Shown here in pieces: positions 6,030 to 11,706 of a stretch of DNA of 11,706 nucleotides. Position numbers and translations under genes: made by a program. Source of the DNA: Gemmatimonadales bacterium UBA1120 (GTDB lineage: Bacteria > Gemmatimonadota > Gemmatimonadetes > Longimicrobiales > Gaopeijiaceae); NCBI GenBank assembly GCA_002313925.1, contig DCAZ01000095.1, positions 1 to 11,706 of the forward strand, in the 5' to 3' direction. The stretch's first letter is position 1. Each line of letters opens with the position of its first letter. Below the pieces are notes generated by a model, which saw only the letters and a list, made by a program, of their open reading frames with translations, ran no database searches and was not told where the DNA came from.

Positions 6030-7087
6030 GCAATACCTTGCGCCCTTTGGTTTTAGGCCTAGAGACATCTTGCGACGAGACATCGGCTGCAGTTCTCGAT
6101 GGAGAGAATACTATTCTTGGCCATGTGATCCTCTCTCAAGACGAGCATGAAGTATTCGGAGGAGTAGTGCCAGAACTCGCAGCACGAGCTCATTTACAGA
6201 AGGTTGATTTAGTGGTGGAAGAAGCGCTCCGTCAGGCAGAAGTTTCACTGCGTGAAATCGATGTATTTGGAGTGACAGCGGGACCTGGGCTTATTGGTGC
6301 TCTGCTAGTCGGATTATCTTGGAGTAAGGCGGCTTCTTTCGCGTGTGATCGTCCTCTCGTTGCTGTTCATCATATGGAAGGGCACCTGTTTTCGCCTTCA
6401 CTGGAAAACGGCGCTGCGCAACCGCCTTTCGTGGCTCTTCTCGTCTCAGGTGGGCATACACTCCTAGTCCATGCGGTAAAGTGGGGAGAATACCGATTAT
6501 TGGGAGAGACCAGGGACGATGCAGCTGGCGAAGCTTTCGACAAGGTGGCTAAGCTTTTGGGATTAGGGTATCCCGGCGGACCCCTGATCGAGCGTCTCGC
6601 TTCTGAGGGTAAAGCCTCTCGTTATAAACTCCCCAGGCCGATGCTTCGCGGCAACCAAAAACCGGATGACGCCGAATTTTATGACTTTTCATTTAGCGGC
6701 CTGAAGACAGCTGTCGCAGAATTGGTAAGAAGACTTGAGTCGGACGGTGCATTGTCTTCAGAAATCGCTCACGTCGCCGCGGGTTTTCAGGAAGCTGCTG
6801 TAGATGTGCTCGCCTCCAAGACTATGAGGGCTGTTGGGCAGACTAAGTGCGCCCGTGTCCTTCTCGGTGGCGGAGTTAGCGCTAATAGGAGGCTGTGTGA
6901 CGAGCTTGCGAGCCGACTTGGTACTGAGGGAGAACTGTTCCATGCCTCAACACGCCTTTCTTTAGACAATGCTGCAATGATCGCTCGCGCAGCACGCTTC
7001 CGTTACGATCGAGGCGATGTAGCTGAACCTGATATTTCAGCCTCAGCGACCATGGCACTACCCGGGCTTGAGCAGAGTGTGGTGTGA
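6026..7087 (+). CDS. tsaD: tRNA N6-threonylcarbamoyladenosine transferase TsaD
   Basis: TsaD (Kae1/YgjD/Gcp) transfers threonylcarbamoyl from TC-AMP to A37 of ANN-decoding tRNAs, working with TsaB and TsaE. The 353 residues fit the family (about 335-350). Motifs present are LGLETSCDETSAAV (10-23), FGGVVPELAARAH (44-56), GPGLIGALLVG (87-97), VHHMEGH (114-120) with metal ligands His116 and His120, LLVSGGHTLLV (138-148), GEAFDKVAKLLGLGYPGG (168-185), FSFSGLKTAV (221-230), GGGVSANRRL (281-290) and SLDNAAMIA (312-320) with the expected metal ligand Asp314. The start is GTG 6026, overlapping the YbbR stop (GTGA); the motif begins about ten residues in, which fits. tsaB and tsaE are not in the window. 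Confidence 0.97.
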   Translation: MSNTLRPLVLGLETSCDETSAAVLDGENTILGHVILSQDEHEVFGGVVPELAARAHLQKVDLVVEEALRQAEVSLREIDVFGVTAGPGLIGALLVGLSWSKAASFACDRPLVAVHHMEGHLFSPSLENGAAQPPFVALLVSGGHTLLVHAVKWGEYRLLGETRDDAAGEAFDKVAKLLGLGYPGGPLIERLASEGKASRYKLPRPMLRGNQKPDDAEFYDFSFSGLKTAVAELVRRLESDGALSSEIAHVAAGFQEAAVDVLASKTMRAVGQTKCARVLLGGGVSANRRLCDELASRLGTEGELFHASTRLSLDNAAMIARAARFRYDRGDVAEPDISASATMALPGLEQSVV

Positions 7088-7143
7088 ACAGTCAGGCTAT
7101 AGGTGGTTCCAGTGAATTCGTAGTCAGGCGAAGTTAGGCTGGC
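7084..7143 (+). other. tsaD-lgt spacer with short direct repeats and a possible mini-ORF
   Basis: The 56-base gap holds two copies of AGTCAGGC (7090-7097 and 7122-7129) and a diverged third, AGTTAGGC, at 7132-7139. A GTG overlapping the tsaD stop (GTGA, 7084-7087) opens a 17-codon frame ending at the TAG 7135-7137, six bases before lgt. Nothing resembling a terminator is visible, and no strong Shine-Dalgarno precedes lgt. A frame of this length is easily open by chance, so this is a description rather than a gene call. Confidence 0.25.
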
Positions 7144-8001
7144 ATGTATCCCGTCATTTTTGAACTTCCAGGCTGGCTTCCAGGAGTAGGTGGAATGCCG
7201 ATCACCTCATTCGGGGTGTTCATGCTCTTAGCGTTTCTGACTGGTGGCTGGATTATTCGATTGGAGTTGGCTCGAATAGGCGAGGATCCCGAGAGAGCTT
7301 GGGATCTGGTTTTCATGGGTGTCGTAGGTGGGATTCTGGGAGCTAAAGGCTACTACATCCTGCTTAACTATGAGGGACTCATAACTGACCCTGCGGCTCA
7401 GATCTTTTCTCGTGGTGGCCTTGTCTGGTACGGGGGTTTCCTGCTCGCTACGGTGCTCGTCATATGGGAGATTCGTCGGCGAAAACTTCCTTTGCGTCGG
7501 ACTTTTGATGCTGGCGCCCCGGCTCTTGCGTTGGGCTATGCAGTAGGCCGTGTCGGCTGTTTCCTGGTTGGAGATGATTGGGGTCGTCCAACCGACTCTA
7601 TTTTCGGGATAGCATTTCCAAGGGGCGCCCCTCCTACTCGAGTAGACATCATTGAGCGGGATTTCGGGATTGCAGTAGATCCGGAACTCATTGAGAAATA
7701 TGGTCAGATCGTACCAGTCCACCCAACTCAACTGTACGAGGTGGGTATCAGCACGCTGATCTTCTTCTACCTTTGGAGTATACGGCAAAATCCACACAGT
7801 CCTGGTAGGCTTTTCATGCTATGGCTGGTTCTGGCGAGCGGTGAGCGTTTCCTGGTTGAATTCTTACGTGCTAAGGATGATCGCTTCTTCGGTATTCTGA
7901 CCTTAGCACAGGTGATAAGCCTTGCCATCGTGGCTGTTGGACTAGTCGGGGTAGCACGCACGAAGGTTGCCGCCGGTCCTGAGCCCGCTAGCAGCTCCTG
8001 A
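7144..8001 (+). CDS. lgt: Phosphatidylglycerol:prolipoprotein diacylglyceryl transferase Lgt
   Basis: Lgt moves a diacylglyceryl group from phosphatidylglycerol to the lipobox cysteine of prolipoproteins, the first step of lipoprotein maturation, in the inner membrane. The 285 residues hold about seven hydrophobic segments. Family landmarks are the early FGVFMLLAF segment, GGLVWYGGFL (91-100), the signature region GRVGCFLVGDDWGRPT (135-150), VHPTQLYE (192-199) and RFLVEFLRAKDDRFFG (235-250). Compared with E. coli numbering as I recall it, the Arg143 equivalent is kept (Arg136), while His103 is replaced by Tyr96 and Asn146 by Cys139. This looks like a subfamily pattern rather than decay, since the rest is intact. 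Start is ATG 7144, 56 bases after tsaD. The C-terminal tail is a soluble Ala/Ser/Pro run. Confidence 0.94.
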   Translation: MYPVIFELPGWLPGVGGMPITSFGVFMLLAFLTGGWIIRLELARIGEDPERAWDLVFMGVVGGILGAKGYYILLNYEGLITDPAAQIFSRGGLVWYGGFLLATVLVIWEIRRRKLPLRRTFDAGAPALALGYAVGRVGCFLVGDDWGRPTDSIFGIAFPRGAPPTRVDIIERDFGIAVDPELIEKYGQIVPVHPTQLYEVGISTLIFFYLWSIRQNPHSPGRLFMLWLVLASGERFLVEFLRAKDDRFFGILTLAQVISLAIVAVGLVGVARTKVAAGPEPASSS

Positions 8002-8015
8002 GTAGCACTGGATCA

Positions 8016-8879
8016 ATGCTGAGGATCCTCCACGGATCAGACCTACAAATGGGGCGACCATTCCGTCCTCGTGCTGCCGAAGCACTTCGTCAGCTTGCAT
8101 TTGAAGTAGACCCGAATCTGATAGTCATTTCGGGTGACCTCACCCAGCGGGCTAAGGTTCATGAGTTTCAATCTGCATGGACATTTCTTGAAGCATTGCC
8201 CCAGGTACCTCTTATCGTGACACCAGGGAACCACGACGTGCCACTCTACAGGTTTTGGGAGCGCTTATTGGTCCCGTACAGAAGTTGGAATCGCACTATT
8301 CCTCATGATCTTGATTCGGTGACTGTGATTCCAGGAGCAACAGTGGTCGCGCTGAACTCTGCATCACCGTGGGGCGCGATTGTTGGTGGGCGCCTGACTC
8401 AGGCTCAACTCAGATTTGCCCGCCAGAGCTTCGACAGCGAGCCGACAGAAGGGATTCGAGTTCTTGTCACGCACCATCACTTTGTGTGTAAGAGTGCCGG
8501 AGGCGGAGGGCGACCTATACCGGCTGCTCCACTGATCATCAATCAGATCGAAGAGATGCAGGTGGATGTAGTGCTGAGTGGGCACCTTCACCGGATGCAA
8601 ATTGCAATGTCAAGGGATGTGGTTCCGGAAAAAAACTTGGAAGTTCCACTCATTACTGCTGGGACCGCGACATCACGAAGGGGTAGAGGAGAAGAAAAGG
8701 GCACAAACAGCGTGAACGTCTTGGATGTAACGGAAGATCGGATCGAGGTTACTCCGTATCTCTTACGGAATAGTGAACAGGTCTTTGAAGCTTTGGAACC
8801 CATTTCCTTGATGCGGCGACATATGTCTAATGAGTCCCTGTCACTACCCAGGCACATGGCAAGTGAAGAGAGGGCCTAG
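8016..8879 (+). CDS. Calcineurin-like metallophosphoesterase with altered first metal motif
   Basis: A 287-residue cytoplasmic enzyme with the two-metal phosphoesterase fold, closest in layout to CpdA-type or general class III phosphodiesterases. The motif series is HGSDLQMG (6-13), VISGDLTQRA (37-46), PGNHDVPLY (70-78), VTHHHF (151-156) and LSGHLHR (187-193). All metal ligands are in place except the His of the usual D-x-H, which is Gln11 here. The C-terminal region after about 215 forms the usual closing strands and a divergent tail. The substrate is unknown: cyclic nucleotide, nucleic acid or lipid-A precursor (LpxH-like) activity cannot be told apart by eye. The envelope neighbours make a lipid or nucleotide-sugar substrate conceivable, but that is speculation. 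ATG 8016 follows lgt by 14 bases with only a weak purine motif. Confidence 0.85.
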   Translation: MLRILHGSDLQMGRPFRPRAAEALRQLAFEVDPNLIVISGDLTQRAKVHEFQSAWTFLEALPQVPLIVTPGNHDVPLYRFWERLLVPYRSWNRTIPHDLDSVTVIPGATVVALNSASPWGAIVGGRLTQAQLRFARQSFDSEPTEGIRVLVTHHHFVCKSAGGGGRPIPAAPLIINQIEEMQVDVVLSGHLHRMQIAMSRDVVPEKNLEVPLITAGTATSRRGRGEEKGTNSVNVLDVTEDRIEVTPYLLRNSEQVFEALEPISLMRRHMSNESLSLPRHMASEERA

Positions 8880-8887
8880 GATCGACT

Positions 8888-9076
8888 ATGCGCTATATCC
8901 GTAATGCCCCTACTCGCAGTGAGAATTTTCGGGCTGCATTAGCATCTGCAGCAGTCGCATTAGGTGTCGGGGTCACAGCATTCTACCTGACAAGAATATT
9001 CTTGGCACGGGACCCACTTCCCAGAAAGAACGAAAGACCACCCGGTTTGGGCCAAAAGGAAGCCCCCCCGGCATGA
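8888..9076 (+). CDS. Small single-pass membrane protein of unknown function
   Basis: A 62-residue protein not recognised from any family. It has a basic N-terminal stretch (MRYIRNAPTRSENFR), one hydrophobic segment at about 16-39 rich in Ala, Val and Gly, and a Pro/Lys/Arg-rich tail (RDPLPRKNERPPGLG). AGGA at 8878-8881 sits six bases before the ATG, and its stop overlaps the Omp85 ATG as ATGA (9073-9076). These two points make it a credible gene despite its size. By the positive-inside rule both flanks are basic, so orientation is uncertain. Its position suggests a link with the TamA/TamB-like pair, perhaps an accessory inner-membrane subunit or only a translational coupler. It could be lineage-specific. 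Confidence 0.7.
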   Translation: MRYIRNAPTRSENFRAALASAAVALGVGVTAFYLTRIFLARDPLPRKNERPPGLGQKEAPPA

Positions 9077-11310
9077 TTCAGCCCCGTTTCCTGCACTCTA
9101 TCAGATGGATTGCTCTATGCGTCTGGGCATTGATCCCATCACCGGCGTTGTCACAGGTAGGTAGGACCGAAGTAAGCAAGGTGACCTTTCAAGGAAACGA
9201 ATCATTTCCGGACGACTCTTTGGCTCGCGCGATTGTAACAAGAGCAACCGAGTGTCGGTCCGTGGTTTTCACACCATTCTGCTGGGTAGGTGCGAATTTT
9301 GCTATACAGCGCTTCTACTTGCCGGAGCGAGATGTCCCTCTGGATCGCCTGAGGCTTGAGGCTTGGTACTACCAGAGAGGGTTTCGCAAAATCAATGTCG
9401 ATACCCTTACATCACTCGGAGAGGAGGGTCGGGCCACCGTCTCATTCATTATTGATGAGGGTGAGCCGGTTATAGCTACGAGAGTTGACTTTGAGGGTAG
9501 TGACGGGGTCACTGAGGACGGTCTCTTTGAAGGACTCCCTCTCCAGCCCGGCGACCGATTGAGTGTACTCGCTCTGAACGCAACCAGGGACACTCTAGAG
9601 CGCCGTCTTGCGAACAGAGGTTATGGTCGGGTCAATGTTCTTCGCAGGCATATGATACCAGCGGTCGAACCCTATACTGCGTTGGTTACATTTGACATCG
9701 ATCCCGGATCAAGAGTGCGTTACGGACCCATTATGGTATCTGGGAACTCCGAGCTAAGTGAAGCGACCGTTCTCAATACTTTGCAATTTAGTACGGGAGA
9801 CCTATACAGCCGGGATGAGGTACAGCAGGGGCAGGGCAGGCTCTTTGGATTGGATATTATCCGTAGCGCTTCGGTGGCAGGTGACTTCCAGTCTGATCCT
9901 GATTCTGTGATTCCCATCGCCGTCAATGTGGTAGAGGGAGACGCTTACCGTGTTCGCTATGGGGGTGGCTGGACTACAGCTGAATGTTTCGGTGTCGAGG
10001 CCCAATGGGCGGCGAGGAACTTCTTCGGGGGAGGCCGGCTTCTTCAGGTCCGCGGGAGGATCGCAAATCTACTGACACCTCAGTTCCAAGATGTACTTTG
10101 CCCTCAGGGCGGAACGGAAGAGTTTGGAGAATTGACTGGGACCGTCTCGTTAGATTTTGCCCAACCGTGGATCTTTTCTACTCGAAACTCCTTCAACACG
10201 GCTTTGTTCATTGAGCGGCAAAGCCTTCCCGATGTTTTCATCCGCGAGGCCGTTGGTGTTGAATTAGCTCTTACACGCCTGATCGGCCGTCAGACTTCCT
10301 TTACACTTTCATACAGGCCAGAACTAGCTCGGCTCGATGCCGCAGAAGTGCTGTTCTGCACAAATTTGCTGGTATGTAGCCCAGAGGATGTCTCGATTCT
10401 GCAGGATGCTAATTGGCTGGCTCCTATCGGGTTCAGCTTCAATCGCAATCTCGCAAATAACATTCTCAACCCCAGTCGCGGATACAGCGTAGTCCTAGAG
10501 GTTGAACACGCATCTCAGTGGACGGGCTCAAATTTTCGGTATGACCGGGCCATAGCTGAAGGCACCCTGTATTCCAGATTTGGACGATCTGGAGTGTTTG
10601 CGGCTCGAATACGTGGTGGGTGGGTTGGTGCGGGTGCATTTGAAGCGTTACTGCAGACGCCTGGGACATTCGACCTAGTTCATCCTCAGAAACGCTTTTA
10701 TGCAGGTGGCGCGAACTCGGTTCGCGGTTTTGCACAGGGCCGACTGGGCCCCAAGGTCCTCACAATTGATCCTGTACGGCTCCTGGGTCCTGGGCCAGAG
10801 GGAGCAGGGTGCAACCCTTCGGAATTAATGGATCTTTCTTGTGACCCCACATCCATAAATGAAGGGCGATTCGTTCCACGTCCTACTGGTGGAACTCGAG
10901 TACTGGAGGGGAATCTCGAACTCCGTTTCCCCATCGGATTGAATCTTGAATGGGTAATGTTCACTGATGTTGGACAGGTTTGGGGTGGACGTGACGAAGT
11001 TGATCTCTCCAAACTCGAGGTAACTCCTGGTGTCGGAGTTCGATACCTCAGCCCGGTCGGGCCGATACGTATAGACCTCGCATATCGCTTTGGAGCAGGG
11101 GAGCCCCTTGCGGTTGTCACATCACAATTGGAGGTGTTCGATCCGAATGTGCATGAGGAGAGTGACCGCATAAGGATTGACGATAACGTCATTCCGTACG
11201 TACGAACGCATGAGCTAGCGGCGCTTAACAGCTCGATGCTTTTCGGAGAGGCTTCATCATTCTCCTTCCGGCGCTTCCAACTACACATCTCGATTGGCCA
11301 GGCATTCTGA
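9073..11310 (+). CDS. tamA: TamA/BamA-like Omp85 outer-membrane protein (three POTRA domains)
   Basis: Omp85 proteins insert beta-barrels into the outer membrane (BamA) or work with TamB in outer-membrane assembly or lipid transfer (TamA). The 745 residues begin with a Sec signal peptide (basic start, hydrophobic 12-22, likely cleavage after ALS at 25-27). Three POTRA-like modules cover about 34-131, 132-212 and 213-290: VTFQGNESF (37-45), VDFEGSDGV (138-146) and IMVSGNSEL (220-228) each open one, and IIDEG, DIDPG and VVEGD close them. The barrel runs from about 293 to the end, with GGANSVRGF (545-553) as the conserved loop-6 VRGF motif, DVGQVWGG (632-639), SPVGPIRIDLAYRFG (660-674) and a terminal FQLHISIGQAF ending in Phe as expected for a BAM recognition signal. 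Three POTRAs and the adjacent TamB-like gene favour TamA over BamA. Cysteine pairs and a long insert before the last strand are unusual. Confidence 0.9.
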   Translation: MIQPRFLHSIRWIALCVWALIPSPALSQVGRTEVSKVTFQGNESFPDDSLARAIVTRATECRSVVFTPFCWVGANFAIQRFYLPERDVPLDRLRLEAWYYQRGFRKINVDTLTSLGEEGRATVSFIIDEGEPVIATRVDFEGSDGVTEDGLFEGLPLQPGDRLSVLALNATRDTLERRLANRGYGRVNVLRRHMIPAVEPYTALVTFDIDPGSRVRYGPIMVSGNSELSEATVLNTLQFSTGDLYSRDEVQQGQGRLFGLDIIRSASVAGDFQSDPDSVIPIAVNVVEGDAYRVRYGGGWTTAECFGVEAQWAARNFFGGGRLLQVRGRIANLLTPQFQDVLCPQGGTEEFGELTGTVSLDFAQPWIFSTRNSFNTALFIERQSLPDVFIREAVGVELALTRLIGRQTSFTLSYRPELARLDAAEVLFCTNLLVCSPEDVSILQDANWLAPIGFSFNRNLANNILNPSRGYSVVLEVEHASQWTGSNFRYDRAIAEGTLYSRFGRSGVFAARIRGGWVGAGAFEALLQTPGTFDLVHPQKRFYAGGANSVRGFAQGRLGPKVLTIDPVRLLGPGPEGAGCNPSELMDLSCDPTSINEGRFVPRPTGGTRVLEGNLELRFPIGLNLEWVMFTDVGQVWGGRDEVDLSKLEVTPGVGVRYLSPVGPIRIDLAYRFGAGEPLAVVTSQLEVFDPNVHEESDRIRIDDNVIPYVRTHELAALNSSMLFGEASSFSFRRFQLHISIGQAF

Positions 11311-11706
11311 TGAAGGAGATGCCTGGGGTTCCGACCGAGGGATTCGATGACTCAAGTACGGCTGAAGCAATGCCTGAAACGACGGGCATGGAGACACCTA
11401 CTAAACCAGGAAAGAAGCTGGGTCGCCGCCTCTTGAGATGGGGCGGTGTCCTCGTGGGAGGGCTTTTTGTTCTTATCGGGGTCCTATCTGCTACCGGTCC
11501 AGGTCAGCGGGTTTTCATTGACCAAGTGTTAACCAGGATTCAGGACCAGCTGGCCGGAGAACTCAGAATCCAAGGAATACAAAGTGGCACACTATTCACT
11601 GGGGCGACCTTAACCGGGGTCGAGTTAGATGCTGAAGACGGGGTGCATGTGCTCAGGGCTGACTCTATCCAAGTACGGTACTCACCATTGGCGTGGATCA
11701 CATCAA
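11310..11706 (+). CDS. tamB: TamB-like protein, N-terminal part (3' truncated by window edge)
   Basis: The frame from ATG 11310 stays open to the window end, giving 132 residues. ATG 11310 overlaps the last base of the tamA stop (TGATG), so coupling is likely. Residues 1-34 are acidic and low-complexity (E, T, P, S) and should be cytoplasmic, followed by the basic GKKLGRRLLRW and a hydrophobic anchor at about 43-62. The visible start of the extracytoplasmic part carries the TamB/AsmA-like opening: GELRIQGIQSGTLFTG (83-98), then LTGVELDAEDG (101-111) and LRADSIQVRYSPLAW (115-129), matching the family pattern of a glycine-bearing turn, a 'gv-L-d--G' strand and a 'ysPlaw' close. TamB proteins are long inner-membrane-anchored beta-taco proteins that bridge to TamA. 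An ATG at 11319 with AAGGAG immediately before it is too tightly spaced. Another AsmA-like protein remains possible. Confidence 0.8.
   Translation, partial: MKEMPGVPTEGFDDSSTAEAMPETTGMETPTKPGKKLGRRLLRWGGVLVGGLFVLIGVLSATGPGQRVFIDQVLTRIQDQLAGELRIQGIQSGTLFTGATLTGVELDAEDGVHVLRADSIQVRYSPLAWITS

Noticed and set aside
7228..7797. A 189-codon minus-strand frame across lgt
   Set aside because: No family motif or ribosome-binding site, and lgt is strongly supported over the same bases.
10698..11288. A 196-codon open frame on the minus strand within the Omp85 gene
   Set aside because: It is Ser/Arg/Pro-rich with no recognisable motif and lies fully inside a gene with clear Omp85 motifs on the other strand, so it is a shadow frame.
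9073..11310. Calling the Omp85 gene bamA
   Set aside because: Only three POTRA-like modules are visible instead of the usual five, and a TamB-like gene follows directly. It is not excluded, since some lineages carry shorter BamA proteins.
1..11706. CRISPR array, tRNA or rRNA, insertion sequence, phage or toxin-antitoxin genes
   Set aside because: I looked for regularly spaced repeats, tRNA-like cloverleaf ends, transposase or integrase motifs and small paired genes and saw none; almost every base is accounted for by housekeeping and envelope genes.

Overview
The window is a dense, single-direction (all + strand) chromosomal stretch from a diderm (outer-membrane) bacterium. The largest gaps between genes are about 60 bases, and most junctions overlap by 1 to 4 bases. 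Base composition looks only slightly GC-rich by eye. An Omp85 outer-membrane protein followed by a TamB-like gene shows the organism has an outer membrane. The mix of a kinase-less PASTA protein, a YbbR protein beside tsaD, an Lgt of the 'WYGGF / GRxGCF' type and a TamA-like/TamB pair is what I would expect from Gemmatimonadota or a related lineage. This taxonomic guess is inference only.

Layout. Positions 1-579 hold the C-terminal part of methionyl-tRNA formyltransferase (fmt), cut by the window edge. Positions 576-2261 hold a three-gene thiamine-thiazole block: a ThiE/TenI-family protein, the sulfur carrier thiS and the thiazole synthase thiG. It sits between fmt and rsmB, which are often direct neighbours in bacteria. 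Positions 2265-3578 encode RsmB, a 16S rRNA m5C methyltransferase. Positions 3575-8001 form an envelope and translation segment: a membrane-anchored PASTA protein, a TlpA/ResA-like thioredoxin, a YbbR-domain protein, tsaD (tRNA t6A37) and lgt (lipoprotein diacylglyceryl transferase). Positions 8016-11706 carry a calcineurin-like metallophosphoesterase, a 62-residue single-pass membrane protein, a TamA/BamA-like Omp85 protein and the start of a TamB-like gene that runs off the right edge.

How the genes fit together. Fmt, RsmB and TsaD serve translation (initiator tRNA formylation, rRNA methylation, tRNA modification). ThiS and ThiG, with the TenI/ThiE-like protein, make or process the thiazole half of thiamine. 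The rest serve the cell envelope: peptidoglycan contact (PASTA), periplasmic thiol redox (TlpA-like), lipoprotein acylation (Lgt) and outer-membrane assembly or lipid transport (TamA/TamB-like). The spacing suggests one or a few long transcripts. I see no convincing promoter, terminator, TPP riboswitch, tRNA, rRNA, CRISPR, insertion sequence or phage element.

I did not find an unmistakably new system. The points most worth checking are: the TenI-like rather than ThiE-like active site in the first thiamine gene; a leader mini-ORF with its own ribosome-binding site and a small hairpin ahead of the TlpA-like gene; a His-to-Gln change in the first metal motif of the metallophosphoesterase; non-canonical residues in Lgt; and an unrecognised small membrane protein coupled to the Omp85 gene.
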